From assembly GCF_000759675.1 (NCBI RefSeq), contig NZ_BAWM01000006.1:148449-212448 (forward strand): DNA of 64,000 nt, written 5' to 3'. This DNA is from Neobacillus niacini. GTDB lineage: Bacteria > Bacillota > Bacilli > Bacillales > Cytobacillaceae. The first letter of the stretch is position 1. The number at the start of each line of letters is the position of its first letter. The translations under genes were made by a program, and so were the position numbers. The notes below the pieces were generated by a model. The model saw only the letters and a program-made list of their open reading frames with translations, had not been told where the DNA came from and did not search any database. This document shows, piece after piece, positions 24,841-34,509 of this stretch.

Positions 24841-25885
24841 ATTAAAATATCCGAAGAATTCTCATTTGCGTTTTGAAGAAAAGCATAAGCAAAAAGTTTT
24901 GGAGGCTATAAAAAATCTCCCTGACAAGAATCATAGTAAGGGAAGTAAGATTGTAATTAAAAGATGGGGCTATTCTACTTTTGCGGCTGCAGTGTTGTTT
25001 CTTCTACTTATCGGTTCTACCCATGTTTCTTTAGGGATGGCAAAGGTTACATCAAAAATACCTTACTTTAGCTTATTTATTGAGCAAGAGAAATACACTA
25101 TTGCCTTAAATGGAGTAATATTCGATGTTATAAATGAAAATAAGTATGATTTTAGTGATTTAAATGTTTCAGTCCCAGACCGAGAGATTAAGATTTGGTT
25201 GCTTGGTTCCAAAGAAGAAGTACGATCAATGAAAACTGAAGTTATCCAAAAAATTAATAGTGAATTAGTAGCACAGAATTTTGGAAAGTATGATATCGAA
25301 GTTAAAAGAGGAAAATTACCAAAACCTATGGAAACTACTCCAGAAGTAAATGAATATATGAAAAAAAAATTTGATTTAGAAAAAAAGGTGCTCGACCTGC
25401 TTGAGAAAAATAATTACCAACCAGCTTTCCCAGTTGAAGTACGCATTAATAGTAAAGAGAATTTTATATATATTGCCTTGCCAAAAACAGAAAAAAGAGT
25501 GGCTGAACTAAAAGAACAATTAAAATTGATCACAAAGGAATACGGTGAATTTAGATACAAAATTACCAGCATTGACATGGCTGCACGAGAACAAGAATTA
25601 AGATGGGTGCAAAATGGTATTATTGATATAATTTTTGATGGATTAAGTGAGAATAAAGCTTTTAAAATAACAGGACTTTCTTATTCCTTCCATCCACTAC
25701 CATTGAAAATCGAAGTAAGAATATCGCTTAAGTCTAAGGATCCTGAGGCAAAGGAAATAGCAGAAAATATTGAAAATGAAATTACTGAATTTATTCAAAC
25801 ACATGAAATGACAGCAGAAGTAAGAAATGATCCGTATGAGCTGACGATTTACGGTAAGGATGAGAAAAAAATTAACAAGAAATAA
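24830..25885 (+). CDS. Membrane-anchored anti-sigma factor (DUF4030-like)
   Basis: 351 residues. The ~45-residue cytoplasmic N-terminus is followed by one helix at ~46-66 and a large extracytoplasmic domain with internal alpha/beta repeats, e.g. DREIKIWLLGSKEEVRSMKT and LPLKIEVRISLKSKDPEAKE. DUF4030 proteins sit beside ECF sigma genes in Bacillus. Translational overlap with the sigma gene supports the anti-sigma role. The inducing signal is unknown. Confidence 0.75.
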   Translation: MEDKLKYPKNSHLRFEEKHKQKVLEAIKNLPDKNHSKGSKIVIKRWGYSTFAAAVLFLLLIGSTHVSLGMAKVTSKIPYFSLFIEQEKYTIALNGVIFDVINENKYDFSDLNVSVPDREIKIWLLGSKEEVRSMKTEVIQKINSELVAQNFGKYDIEVKRGKLPKPMETTPEVNEYMKKKFDLEKKVLDLLEKNNYQPAFPVEVRINSKENFIYIALPKTEKRVAELKEQLKLITKEYGEFRYKITSIDMAAREQELRWVQNGIIDIIFDGLSENKAFKITGLSYSFHPLPLKIEVRISLKSKDPEAKEIAENIENEITEFIQTHEMTAEVRNDPYELTIYGKDEKKINKK

Positions 25886-25893
25886 GTGTTATG

Positions 25894-25920
25894 AAAAAGG
25901 ACCAAAGCTGGTCCTTTTTT
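25894..25920. terminator. Bidirectional terminator
   Basis: AAAAAGGACCA / TGGTCCTTTTTT between converging genes. Confidence 0.85.
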
Positions 25921-26532
25921 CTATTTTTTAAAGACATGTTGTGCAATTACAAGAGTGGTTGCTCTTGAATCAAGCCAACTGCTGGTAGCTATCGCAGGAT
26001 TATAGAAAAATAATGCTCCTGGAGCTAGTTGCCTTTGGTCAGTAAGAGCTTCTTTTACAGCTTGAATCGATTCCTCATCGGCCGGCCTATTGATTTCGCC
26101 ATTTTTTACAGGTTGAAATTGCCCAGGAGCATAAATAACTTCCTTAATGGTGTCAGGGAATTGCGGACTTTCGACTCTGTTCAGTACTACACAAGCAACC
26201 GCGATCTTGCCCTCCAAAGGTTCCGTTCGTGCCTCTGCTCTAACTAAACGTGCGAGCAAATCTATTTCATCGTCTGATAGACTTAGGTTCACAGGTTCTT
26301 CTATTTTTGGTTCATTTGCCCTTATCGATTTAGTAGTATTAATGTTTTGTCCTATGTAAATAAGATTAAGGTTTGAGATTTGTGGATTCACATCCGCTAA
26401 TTCTTGCAGAGTTAATTTATGATCTCTTGCAATTTTTGACATCGTATCTCCTGGTTTAACCTCATAGGCAAAAGCGGGGGAAGCTAATAAAAGTGAAGCA
26501 GCCAAAGTTAATAACGTAATCAGTTTTTTCAT
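25921..26532 (-). CDS. Secreted LysM / SleB-type cell wall hydrolase
   Basis: 203 residues. Signal peptide to about residue 22 (ASPAFA), one LysM (YEVKPGDTMSKIARDHKLTL, residues ~23-66), then the Hydrolase_2 (CwlJ/SleB) domain with LLARLVRAEARTEPLEGKIA and VACVVLNRVESPQFP. Likely a lytic transglycosylase or amidase acting on peptidoglycan in growth or germination. The minus-strand start is ATG after TTGGAGG. Confidence 0.88.
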   Translation of the reverse strand: MKKLITLLTLAASLLLASPAFAYEVKPGDTMSKIARDHKLTLQELADVNPQISNLNLIYIGQNINTTKSIRANEPKIEEPVNLSLSDDEIDLLARLVRAEARTEPLEGKIAVACVVLNRVESPQFPDTIKEVIYAPGQFQPVKNGEINRPADEESIQAVKEALTDQRQLAPGALFFYNPAIATSSWLDSRATTLVIAQHVFKK

Positions 26533-26945
26533 TATTCTAGTCCTCCAAGTTGGTTTATTGTATTTAAATCTATTACTATGAATCGAAAAAATAGATTAGT
26601 ATTACAGTTAAGTTACATAGAAAAGACAATTAGAAATCTATGAAGGGGTAGAAGTATATTCCAAATTGACAGAATGGTCGCTAGTCGTAAAAATAGGGAG
26701 GGTTCATGAAGCCAATAATAGTGATAGAACTTGGGAAATGGTCTTCATGGAGCGCTTATGAAGACCAAACTATATAAGCACTATGAAAACCAGGACACAT
26801 GATATCATTTGAAATTAGGTCCTGAATCTTAAAATTAAAAGTAACAAAGGATAATTTAGTTAAGCAAAGCATATATGTTTGTTTCCTGTATTTCTATTGT
26901 TACTATAGAAATATACCTTTAAAAAGAAAGGATTAATAATACAAA
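26533..26945. other. Intergenic gap
   Basis: No gene. At 26695-26775 the motif 'TCATGAAG...CCAA' recurs three times in loose form (ttcatgaagccaa, tcttcatggagcg, tgaagaccaaa). This may be a decayed intergenic repeat. Confidence 0.35.
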
Positions 26946-27968
26946 ATGGGAACTTTTAATATACCTGTATCAGTCTTAAATCTAGCCCCAATCCGCGAGG
27001 GAAAGACTTCAAAACAAGCCATTGAAGAAATGGTGGATCTAGCGCAAGCAACGGAGGGAATGGGTTATCACCGTTACTGGATTGCCGAGCATCACAATAC
27101 TCCGACACTTGTAAGTTCGGCCACGCCAATTTTAATTAAACATACCTTGGAGCATACCCAAACAATCAAGGTAGGTTCTGGCGGTATTATGCTGCCAAAC
27201 CATTCACCGCTTGTTGTAGCTGAACAATTCGGAACGCTGGCAACCATTTATCCCAATCGAGTAGAACTTGGGCTTGGGCGTGCACCTGGAACAGATATGA
27301 TGACGGCAAATGCGTTAAGACGTTCAAAAAATGATTCTGTTTATACCTTTCCTGAGGACGTTAAGGCACTGCTTACTTATTTTGGTCCGGAAGAGCATCA
27401 AGGATATGTAAAAGCCTATCCTGGTGTCGAAACAAATGTTCCAATATATATCCTTGGTTCATCTACAGATTCGGCTTATTTAGCGGCAAGCTTAGGTCTG
27501 CCATATGTGTTTGCATCACACTTTGCACCAAAATTCATGGGGGAAGCGATTTCCATTTATCGTGAACGGTTCCAGCCGTCTGAGTACCTAGACAAACCGT
27601 ATATGATAGTATGTTTAAATGTCATTGCGGCTGAAACCGATGAAGAGGCTAAATATCAACAAACAACCATGCAGCAGTTTTTCCTAAATGTTGTACGTGG
27701 GTCACGGAATCCATTACGGCCTCCAGTTGAAAGCATGGACGGAATTTGGAATCCGATGGAGGAAGAAATGGCTAAGTCCATGTCTAGTGTGACCTTATTG
27801 GGTAGCAAAGAAACGATCCGTCAGCAGCTAACAAGCTTCCAAGAGTTCTATGCTGTAGATGAAATAATGGCAGTGTCTTACATCTATGATCCTGAGAAAC
27901 AAAAACGTTCATATGAAATATTTAAAGAAGTGGTGGAAGGGAAGTCATTTAACCCTCCACATGATTAA
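26946..27968 (+). CDS. LLM-class flavin-dependent oxidoreductase (luciferase-like)
   Basis: 340 residues with a bacterial-luciferase-like TIM barrel. [20 protein letters not shown], then [20 protein letters not shown], then [14 protein letters not shown] are the FMN-binding landmarks of the YceB/MsnO8 subgroup. It uses reduced flavin on an unknown substrate. The start at ATG 26946 lies downstream of AAAGGA. A terminator and tandem repeats follow. Confidence 0.9.
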   Translation: MGTFNIPVSVLNLAPIREGKTSKQAIEEMVDLAQATEGMGYHRYWIAEHHNTPTLVSSATPILIKHTLEHTQTIKVGSGGIMLPNHSPLVVAEQFGTLATIYPNRVELGLGRAPGTDMMTANALRRSKNDSVYTFPEDVKALLTYFGPEEHQGYVKAYPGVETNVPIYILGSSTDSAYLAASLGLPYVFASHFAPKFMGEAISIYRERFQPSEYLDKPYMIVCLNVIAAETDEEAKYQQTTMQQFFLNVVRGSRNPLRPPVESMDGIWNPMEEEMAKSMSSVTLLGSKETIRQQLTSFQEFYAVDEIMAVSYIYDPEKQKRSYEIFKEVVEGKSFNPPHD

Positions 27969-27969
27969 T

Positions 27970-28123
27970 TGTTACCGAAATCATGGTTCGTCACTTTTTC
28001 GGGCAGAATCGAGCCATGATTGTTACCGAAATCATCGCTAGTCAACATTATCGGTCACAATTCAGCATTGATTGTGACCGAAAACTTGGCTCATCAACCT
28101 TTTCGAGCACAATCAAGTAATAA
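27970..28123 (+). repeat. Three tandem 51-52-bp palindromic units
   Basis: Units start at 27970, 28021 and 28073. Each begins TGTTACCGAAA or TGTGACCGAAA and carries the inverse TTTCGG(T)CACAA about 30 bases on, so each can fold. Divergence between units is moderate. The array starts two bases after the oxidoreductase stop and stops before its terminator. Not CRISPR: the units are contiguous with no spacers. Confidence 0.75.
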
Positions 28124-28126
28124 AAG

Positions 28127-28157
28127 AAAAATGACGTTTAGCAGACGTCATTTTTTT
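28127..28157 (+). terminator. Terminator of the oxidoreductase transcript
   Basis: AAAAATGACGT / ACGTCATTTTTTT. Confidence 0.8.
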
Positions 28158-28252
28158 GTGCTGGTATAGTATTAACCCGACTATCAAAATGAATCAGTCA
28201 CGCCAACATCCTTTATCTCATACGATACATTATCTTAAGCGGGGTGATTTTG

Positions 28253-28750
28253 ATGAGTAATTGGTTAAAAGCCGGTATTCTACTATATCTTTCACTGCTG
28301 TTTTTTGGGAGTTTCATCGCTATAGGTGTAGTATGGACAGGAGAACTTGATGAATCACTGCCCTTTATTGATGACATAAAGGTCTTTTTGTATTATTTTT
28401 TCGCTGGATCGATCGGAGGTTCACTCCGACACCTTTACATGTTTTGCTCGCACTATATGGAGGATGATTTAAACGATCACCGGAAGTGGATTATGTACAT
28501 TTTTTACCCGATATTCGCAACTGGAACAGCGATAGTGGCAGTCACCTTAATCCAAAGCGGAATCTTATTAATTGAATTCGTCGACTTTGACGATACTCCA
28601 TATGCGCAAATAAGCCTTGCCTTCTTTGTGGGGTTCGGTTTCAACCGCTTCGTAAACAAACTTAACGCTGTATCAAAAGATATATTCAAAACCAATCAGC
28701 AGCAATCCCACAACGCAGAAACAAAAGAAAAACAGCCAGAGTCCCAATAA
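28253..28750 (+). CDS. Membrane protein of unknown function
   Basis: 165 residues with about four helices. SIGGSLRHLYMFCSHYMEDD after helix 2 is a conserved-looking, charged loop. The C-terminal tail is polar (TNQQQSHNAETKEK). ATG at 28253 is preferred because GGGGTGA is correctly spaced. No family is recognised with confidence. Confidence 0.6.
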   Translation: MSNWLKAGILLYLSLLFFGSFIAIGVVWTGELDESLPFIDDIKVFLYYFFAGSIGGSLRHLYMFCSHYMEDDLNDHRKWIMYIFYPIFATGTAIVAVTLIQSGILLIEFVDFDDTPYAQISLAFFVGFGFNRFVNKLNAVSKDIFKTNQQQSHNAETKEKQPESQ

Positions 28751-28848
28751 TGGTGACAGGCACCATTTATACATGCAAATCTGTGCAGAAAAAGTCGGAT
28801 TGGTTCATTTTATTTCTGCTATTCTAATTGAAGAAAGGAGGTCATTTG

Positions 28849-29724
28849 ATGGAATCGATAAAAAGATTGAATGAAGCATTAGGATATATAGAAGAAAATT
28901 TGACGAGTGATATTGATTTTAAAGAAGTGGCTAGGGTCGCTTTTTGCTCGGAATATCATTTTCAGAGAATGTTTTCTTATCTTGCGGGTGTTTCGCTGTC
29001 GGAATATATTCGTCGCAGGCGTCTTTCCCGTGCCGCCTTTGAATTGATAAATAGTAATGTGAGGATATTGGATATAGCCATTAAATATGGGTACTGCTCA
29101 CCAGATTCCTTTACAAGAGCTTTTCAAAGTTTGCATGGAATCACCCCATCGGAAGCCAGGAATAATGGGCAGTCATTGAAAGCTTTTCCAAGAATGACCT
29201 TTCATTTATCTATTCAAGGGGGAAATGAAATGAACTATCGAATTGTCGAAAAAGAAGCATTTCATCTAGTCGGAATTAAGAAGAGAGTTCCGATAATTTT
29301 CAACGGAGTAAATCCAGAGATTGCCGCAATGTGGAAAAGCTTAGATATGGAGAAAATTAACACGCTAAAACAATTATCTAATGTTGAGCCTGTAGGATTG
29401 CTTAGCGCGTCGACGAATTTTTCAGAAGGGCGAATGGAGGAAAAAGGGGAGTTAGATCATTATATCGGAGTGGCAACCAATAAAGAGTGCCCCGAGGATC
29501 TAACGAAACTTGAAGTCCCAGCCTTAACTTGGGCAGTTTTTGAAGCAATAGGACCATTTCCGGATACGCTGCAGAATGTATGGGGCCGAATCTATTCAGA
29601 ATGGTTTCCTACATCGAATTATGAACTAGCAGTCGGACCAGAAATATTGTGGAATCAGCATAAAGACGTTTCCTCACCAACATTTAGAAGTGAAATTTGG
29701 GTCCCAGTTTCCCAAAAAAATTAA
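28849..29724 (+). CDS. AraC-type regulator with GyrI-like effector domain
   Basis: About 291 residues. Two helix-turn-helix motifs in the N-terminal AraC domain ([20 protein letters not shown] and [20 protein letters not shown]), followed from ~130 by a GyrI/SoxS-like effector-binding fold ([20 protein letters not shown]). Same layout as Rob-like or multidrug-responsive activators. ATG at 28849 has AAAGGAGGTCATTTG upstream. Its target gene is not obvious. Confidence 0.88.
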   Translation: MESIKRLNEALGYIEENLTSDIDFKEVARVAFCSEYHFQRMFSYLAGVSLSEYIRRRRLSRAAFELINSNVRILDIAIKYGYCSPDSFTRAFQSLHGITPSEARNNGQSLKAFPRMTFHLSIQGGNEMNYRIVEKEAFHLVGIKKRVPIIFNGVNPEIAAMWKSLDMEKINTLKQLSNVEPVGLLSASTNFSEGRMEEKGELDHYIGVATNKECPEDLTKLEVPALTWAVFEAIGPFPDTLQNVWGRIYSEWFPTSNYELAVGPEILWNQHKDVSSPTFRSEIWVPVSQKN

Positions 29725-29733
29725 CAAATACCT

Positions 29734-29768
29734 GAATCTATTTTCTTTACGAAAATAGATTCTTTGTT
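29734..29768 (+). terminator. Terminator of the AraC/GyrI gene
   Basis: GAATCTATTTTC / GAAAATAGATTC, a 12-bp perfect stem, then TTTGTTTA. Confidence 0.8.
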
Positions 29769-30144
29769 TATTACGGCTCTGTCCAACTACTATAAGTTTG
29801 ATTAGGTAAAATTAGACATAAACCTGCACGATGGGTTACTTTATAGTTCACAATATAGACATATATTATCGTAATTTTCTAAATATGTTTCGACATTAAT
29901 TGGATGTTTTCTAGTAAAGATTTTTTTAATGAGATGTTTATTATGAATTTTACAGTGAAATTTGTAACAAAAAGTTAAAAATGGTCAGTTTTTTTGATTT
30001 TTCAATAAATAATATGTTTGGTAAAATAAAAATACAATTACAAAAAATATAGAAGATAAGAATTCAATAGATAAAAATGAGTAGAAATGTGTAGAAGTAT
30101 ATTTGGAGGGGCTCCAATCGTAGTTATTTATAGGAGGGCTTTTT
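29769..30144. other. AT-rich gap
   Basis: Nothing coding seen. It must contain the promoter of the 30145 small gene, but no convincing -35/-10 pair was picked. Confidence 0.35.
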
Positions 30145-30252
30145 ATGTATTTCAAAGTAAGGTTCTGGAGAAGATTAACAAAAAAACAGAAGATAAGATT
30201 ACTAAGACAAAAAGCTCACATTAATTTAAACAGTAAAGGATTTACTGCATAA
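30145..30252 (+). CDS. 35-residue strongly basic peptide
   Basis: ATG behind an excellent TAGGAGGG at six bases spacing, ending TAA. MYFKVRFWRRLTKKQKIRLL followed by RQKAHINLNSKGFTA: about a third Lys/Arg with aromatic residues near the start, so possibly amphipathic or nucleic-acid binding. A terminator follows at 30299. No family is recognised. Confidence 0.55.
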   Translation: MYFKVRFWRRLTKKQKIRLLRQKAHINLNSKGFTA

Positions 30253-30298
30253 TTGGTATAAATCTAAAACAAGTTTCAAAAAATTAGTCGATTAAAAA

Positions 30299-30337
30299 CA
30301 AAACACTGTCTTCAATGGACGGTGTTTTGATTTTTTC
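30299..30337 (+). terminator. Terminator of the basic peptide gene
   Basis: CAAAACACTGTC / GACGGTGTTTTG then ATTTTTTC. Confidence 0.85.
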
Positions 30338-30491
30338 GCTTATTTCCTTTTTTCATTATAGCGATCATAAAGGGTTAAATCTATGTCCTTGCCCAAAGTT
30401 ATACAACATGTTACCATAAGGTCACATGAAAAACACGTGACTTTCTAGGCGCATGTTTTGTAATCCTTAAAGAAAGTAGAGTAAATTGTAG

Positions 30492-30926
30492 ATGGTAGAT
30501 GTAGTAACAGACATCATTATTAACTGCCCTATTAAACAAATATCAGAGTATGCTGCGAACCCGGATCATGCCCCAGAATGGTATGTAAATATTCAATCAG
30601 CAGAGTGGAGATCTCCAAAACCACTCGTGATAGGTTCTCAAATTACTTTTAAAGCAAAGTTTCTCGGTAGAGAACTTGCCTATGTGTATGAAATTGTTGA
30701 ACTCATTCCAGGAAAGAAACTAGTGATGAAAACCGCTCAAGGACCCTTTCCAATGAAGACTATCTATACTTGGCAGGAGATTGATGCAAATCGAACGAAA
30801 ATGACTTTAAGAAATACAGGAAATCCCACTGGTTTTTCAAAAATATTCTCACCGTTTATGTCTCCAATGATGAAGAAAGCGAACATGAAAGATTTGAAGA
30901 AAATTAAGGGCATCCTTGAAAAATAA
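30492..30926 (+). CDS. SRPBCC-family protein
   Basis: 144 residues with a polyketide-cyclase/START-like fold: [20 protein letters not shown], then [24 protein letters not shown] strands and a basic C-terminal helix. It presumably binds a hydrophobic ligand. The start ATG at 30492 has only a weak AAGAAAG site. It converges on the potassium channel gene. Confidence 0.75.
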   Translation: MVDVVTDIIINCPIKQISEYAANPDHAPEWYVNIQSAEWRSPKPLVIGSQITFKAKFLGRELAYVYEIVELIPGKKLVMKTAQGPFPMKTIYTWQEIDANRTKMTLRNTGNPTGFSKIFSPFMSPMMKKANMKDLKKIKGILEK

Positions 30927-30931
30927 TCTAA

Positions 30932-30980
30932 AAATGACAAAACACGCTCCAACCATGAGGTGTTTTGTCATTTATTTTTA
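30932..30980. terminator. Bidirectional terminator
   Basis: AAATGACAAAACAC / GTGTTTTGTCATTT, a 14-bp perfect stem with a 14-base loop. Confidence 0.85.
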
Positions 30981-30984
30981 TTTA

Positions 30985-32331
30985 CTATCCGATTAATATT
31001 TTCTCTTCTGCATATCTTACTTTGGCTTCTTTTCGAGGATTCAATAGAGCAAATGCCATAGTTAAGGGCCCAAGTCTTCCTATGAACATCATGATGGTAA
31101 TTAATATCCTTCCAAATGGGGACAGTTCTGGTGTGAAATTTGCCGACAATCCCACTGTTCCAAAGGCTGAAATGGTTTCAAATAGCAGTTTGCTCATATC
31201 CGCTTTTTCAGTAAAAGTTAGTAAAAAAAAGATGAGAAAGATAAAAAATATAGCTGCTACGACGATGGACAAAGATTTATTTACCAATTCCCATGCAATT
31301 CTTCGTTTAAACAGGTTCACATTGTCCCGATTGGTCACGACTGCCCAAAAAGCAAGAACAATAATGGCAAAGGTTGTTACTTTAATTCCACCACCAGTAG
31401 ATCCAGAAGATGCACCTATAAACATGAGTGCCATCATAAAAACAAGAGATGAAAGATTCATGGCTCCAATATCAATAGTATTAAAACCAGCGGTCCTGGT
31501 TACGACGCCTTGAAAATAGGAAGCCCAAAGCTTATCTTCAAAAGCAAGGTTTCCAATAGTAGCCGAATTACTATATTCGGAAATCAAGATAATTAGAAAT
31601 CCAACAATATTTAAAAAGAGTGACATGAGTAGTGCCACTTTAGAGTGCAGGGAAAGTTTACGAAAAGATTTTTTAGCCCATAAATCAAGAATTACGGTAA
31701 AACCAATGCCCCCTGTAATGAAAAGAGTAGTGATGGCGATGTTTACCGTAGGGTCACCAACCCATTTACTTAAATTATCAGGTTCAAGCCCAAAACCCGC
31801 ATTATTAAATGCCGATATCGAATGGAATACTCCATAATAAATGGCTTTCCCAAGTGGCATTTCAAATGACCAACGAATCGCTAAAGCAGTAGCTCCAAGC
31901 AATTCAACAATAAATGTAATTAGAATGATCCGCTTTACTAAGGTTACAACACCTGCAAGAGAAAATACGTTCAATGAATCTTGAAGCAGTAATCGCTCCT
32001 TTAATCCAATCTTTTTCCCTAAGATAATGAACATAAATATCCCTGTGGTCATAAAACCCCAGCCGCCAATCTGAATCAAGCAGAGGAGAACAATCTCTCC
32101 AAACAAGGTAAAGGTTGTTCCCGTATCCACAACAGCCAAACCGGTTACACAAACGGCTGAGGTGGCCTCAAATAAAGCATCAATAAAGCTTAGTCCACGG
32201 CCCTCTTCATAAGTGGCAATCGGGAGCATGAAAAGAAAAGTCCCCAATAATATTAGACCACCGAAGCCCAAAACCAGTATTTGCGCAGGGTGCATTTTAA
32301 TTAAATTACCTTTTCTTTTATATAATTTCAC
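30985..32331 (-). CDS. ktrB: KtrB/KtrD-type potassium uptake membrane subunit
   Basis: 448 residues, TrkH/Ktr family with four pore repeats. Filter-region glycines are in SAVCVTGLAVVDT, FNNAGFGLEP, TRTAGFNTID and FGTVGLSANFT. SGSTGGGIKVTT marks the M2C2 loop. GTG at 32331 has AAGGGAGAC upstream; the longer frame to 32439 is not favoured. No ktrA/ktrC RCK gene is adjacent, so the regulatory subunit must be elsewhere, as for B. subtilis ktrD. Confidence 0.93.
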   Translation of the reverse strand: MKLYKRKGNLIKMHPAQILVLGFGGLILLGTFLFMLPIATYEEGRGLSFIDALFEATSAVCVTGLAVVDTGTTFTLFGEIVLLCLIQIGGWGFMTTGIFMFIILGKKIGLKERLLLQDSLNVFSLAGVVTLVKRIILITFIVELLGATALAIRWSFEMPLGKAIYYGVFHSISAFNNAGFGLEPDNLSKWVGDPTVNIAITTLFITGGIGFTVILDLWAKKSFRKLSLHSKVALLMSLFLNIVGFLIILISEYSNSATIGNLAFEDKLWASYFQGVVTRTAGFNTIDIGAMNLSSLVFMMALMFIGASSGSTGGGIKVTTFAIIVLAFWAVVTNRDNVNLFKRRIAWELVNKSLSIVVAAIFFIFLIFFLLTFTEKADMSKLLFETISAFGTVGLSANFTPELSPFGRILITIMMFIGRLGPLTMAFALLNPRKEAKVRYAEEKILIG

Positions 32332-32450
32332 TTTTTTGTCTCCCTTAAAAATCCATAATGAAATACTGATATTGGTAATAATATCAAAAAGACGAGCGTA
32401 GGTGGTAGTGATTATTGTGCTCAAATTAACTTGAAACAAGTGTTTTTATT

Positions 32451-32480
32451 TTGATAGGTTGAACCAAATCTTGGTATGAT
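32451..32480 (+). promoter_or_regulatory. Promoter of the threonine-aldolase-like gene
   Basis: TTGATA, an 18-base spacer, then TATGAT preceded by TGG (extended -10). Confidence 0.65.
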
Positions 32481-32522
32481 ATAGTACGGTAGATATAAAT
32501 AGTGATAAACGGGGGCAAGAAA

Positions 32523-33548
32523 ATGTACAGCTTTAAGAACGATTACAGCGAAGGGGCACATCCTAGAATACTGAATGCATTACTTGAAACAAACATGGAG
32601 CAGGACGAAGGGTACGGGGAAGATCGCTATTCGCGAAAAGCTATCGAACTCATTAAAGAAAAAATTGGACGAAATGACATTGATATTCACTTTATATCAG
32701 GGGGAACACAAACCAATCTTATCGCGATTTCAGCTTTTTTGAGACCTCATGAAGCAGCAATCGCAGTAAGTAGCGGACATATTCTCGGACATGAAACAGG
32801 TGCCATTGAGGCAACAGGTCATAAAATTCTATCTGTTGAGGGCAAAAATGGAAAACTAACCCCTGCAGACTTACAGGTAGTCCTTGATGCCCATCCGGAT
32901 GAGCACATGGTGAAGCCTAAGCTAGTATACATATCAAACTCTACAGAAATAGGTTCCATTTATACAAAGCGCGAACTTCAGGAATTACATGATTTCTGCC
33001 AACATAACCAACTTATTTTGTACATGGATGGTGCGAGACTTGGTTCTGCATTGTGTTCGGAAGTGAATGACCTTCAGTTGTGCGATCTCCCTAAGCTGGT
33101 GGATGCTTTCTATATTGGTGGAACCAAGAATGGAGCTCTAATTGGTGAGGCATTAGTTATTAGCCGTGAATCTTTAAAGGAAGATTTTCGTTATCATATT
33201 AAGCAAAAAGGAGCGCTCCTTGCAAAAGGAAGATTGATGGGCATACAGTTTCTTGAACTTTTTCGAGATAATTTGTTCTTTGATTTGGCCATCCATGCCA
33301 ATAAAATGGCAGGTAGGATTAGAGAGCAACTTTTAAATGCGAATGTCAAGTTTCTTACACACTCACCTTCCAACCAAATTTTTCCGATTCTGCCGAATGC
33401 AGTTATCACTGAGCTGCAAAACAAATATGCATTTCATATTTGGGAGAAGGTAGATTCTGATTCTTCCGCTATTCGCTTCGTAACATCGTGGGCAACCAAA
33501 GAGGAAGAGGTAACGAGTCTTATTGAGGATCTGAAAAAGTTCTTATAA
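32523..33548 (+). CDS. Low-specificity L-threonine aldolase-like PLP enzyme
   Basis: About 341 residues, beta-eliminating lyase/threonine aldolase fold. NDYSEGAHPRIL at the N-terminus, the ISGGTQTNL phosphate loop, SNSTEIGSIY, LYMDGARLG (Asp to the pyridine nitrogen) and YIGGTKNGALIGE with the PLP lysine. Splits threonine to glycine and acetaldehyde in the family. ATG at 32523 follows GGGGGCAAGAAA. Confidence 0.88.
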   Translation: MYSFKNDYSEGAHPRILNALLETNMEQDEGYGEDRYSRKAIELIKEKIGRNDIDIHFISGGTQTNLIAISAFLRPHEAAIAVSSGHILGHETGAIEATGHKILSVEGKNGKLTPADLQVVLDAHPDEHMVKPKLVYISNSTEIGSIYTKRELQELHDFCQHNQLILYMDGARLGSALCSEVNDLQLCDLPKLVDAFYIGGTKNGALIGEALVISRESLKEDFRYHIKQKGALLAKGRLMGIQFLELFRDNLFFDLAIHANKMAGRIREQLLNANVKFLTHSPSNQIFPILPNAVITELQNKYAFHIWEKVDSDSSAIRFVTSWATKEEEVTSLIEDLKKFL

Positions 33549-33560
33549 CATGGATTAATA

Positions 33561-33609
33561 AAAAAAGGATGCAAAAGGAGATAGTCCAGCCTAAAAGTAT
33601 CCTTTTTTT
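33561..33609 (+). terminator. Terminator of the aldolase gene
   Basis: AAAAAAGGAT / ATCCTTTTTTT with a long 28-base loop. Confidence 0.6.
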
Positions 33610-33721
33610 CTGAAGAAAAACTATTTGATTTGTTAAAATACAGAGAATATTTTTATAATGGACTTGGTAAGAATTTTTCAGGTAAAAAAGTATCATCATA
33701 ATACTATGGGAGGTGTGAATA

Positions 33722-34321
33722 ATGGGTTTTTTAGATAAATTATTTGGGACACAAACAAAGGAGGAAGAAACAATGACAAATGAAAAAGTAAACATTGGAA
33801 TTATTTTAGGTAGCACACGTCAAGGGCGCGTTAGTCCACAAGTAGGTGAATGGGTAAAAGGAATTGCTGATAAACGTAGTGACGCAAATTATGAAATTGT
33901 CGATATTGCTGATTACAATTTACCATTTTTAGGCACAACGGATGGTTCAGAACCAGGAATTGGTGCTTGGAATGAAAAACTTGCTAACTTAGATGGATTT
34001 GTTTTCATTGTTCAAGAATACAATCACAGCATTACGGGTGCATTGAAAAATGCAATGGATTTCGCACGCGAAGCTTGGAACAACAAAGCTGCCGGAATCG
34101 TAAGTTATGGCTCAACAGGCGGAGCCCGTGCTGCTGAGCATTTACGTGGAATCTGCGGTGAATTAAAAATTGCCGATGTTCGTACACATCCAACTTTGAG
34201 CTTATTTACGGATTTTGTAAATGGTTCTGAATTTAAACCGCAAGAATTACATCTTAATAATGTCAATGCCATGCTTGGTGAAGTGGAGCAATGGAGTAAA
34301 GCATTAAAAACTGTAAGATAA
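33722..34321 (+). CDS. NADPH-dependent FMN reductase family protein
   Basis: Flavodoxin-like fold: IGIILGSTRQGRVSPQVGEW (phosphate loop), VFIVQEYNHSITGALKNAMD and VSYGSTGGARAAEHLR. Reduces flavin or quinone. Two in-frame starts each have a good ribosome site: ATG 33722 after GGGAGGTG and ATG 33773 after AAGGAGGA. The second gives the family's normal N-terminus. The first adds 17 residues (MGFLDKLFGTQTKEEET). Confidence 0.88.
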   Translation: MGFLDKLFGTQTKEEETMTNEKVNIGIILGSTRQGRVSPQVGEWVKGIADKRSDANYEIVDIADYNLPFLGTTDGSEPGIGAWNEKLANLDGFVFIVQEYNHSITGALKNAMDFAREAWNNKAAGIVSYGSTGGARAAEHLRGICGELKIADVRTHPTLSLFTDFVNGSEFKPQELHLNNVNAMLGEVEQWSKALKTVR

Positions 34322-34383
34322 TACAGAAATAATAGAGTGTTGGTCTAATAACAACAGGACAGTATCCCATAATGAAGAAAAAG

Positions 34384-34415
34384 GCGGATTTCACATTTGG
34401 AAATCCGCTGTTTTT
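34384..34415 (+). terminator. Terminator of the FMN reductase gene
   Basis: GCGGATTTC / GAAATCCGC then TGTTTTT. Confidence 0.8.
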
Positions 34416-34509
34416 CATGTAAAAAAAGATAATGATATCAATTTGAAAAAATAACGATGTTCATTCATACTTGGAGGTAAACAACTTACTAAAAGAAGGG
34501 ATTTGTACC

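Noticed and set aside
27970..28123. CRISPR-like regular repeats
   Set aside because: Units are contiguous with no unique spacers, are internally palindromic over their whole length, and no cas genes are nearby.
30985..32500. c-di-AMP (ydaO-type) riboswitch before the Ktr gene
   Set aside because: The ~110 bases upstream of the GTG lack the conserved motifs and length of that riboswitch.
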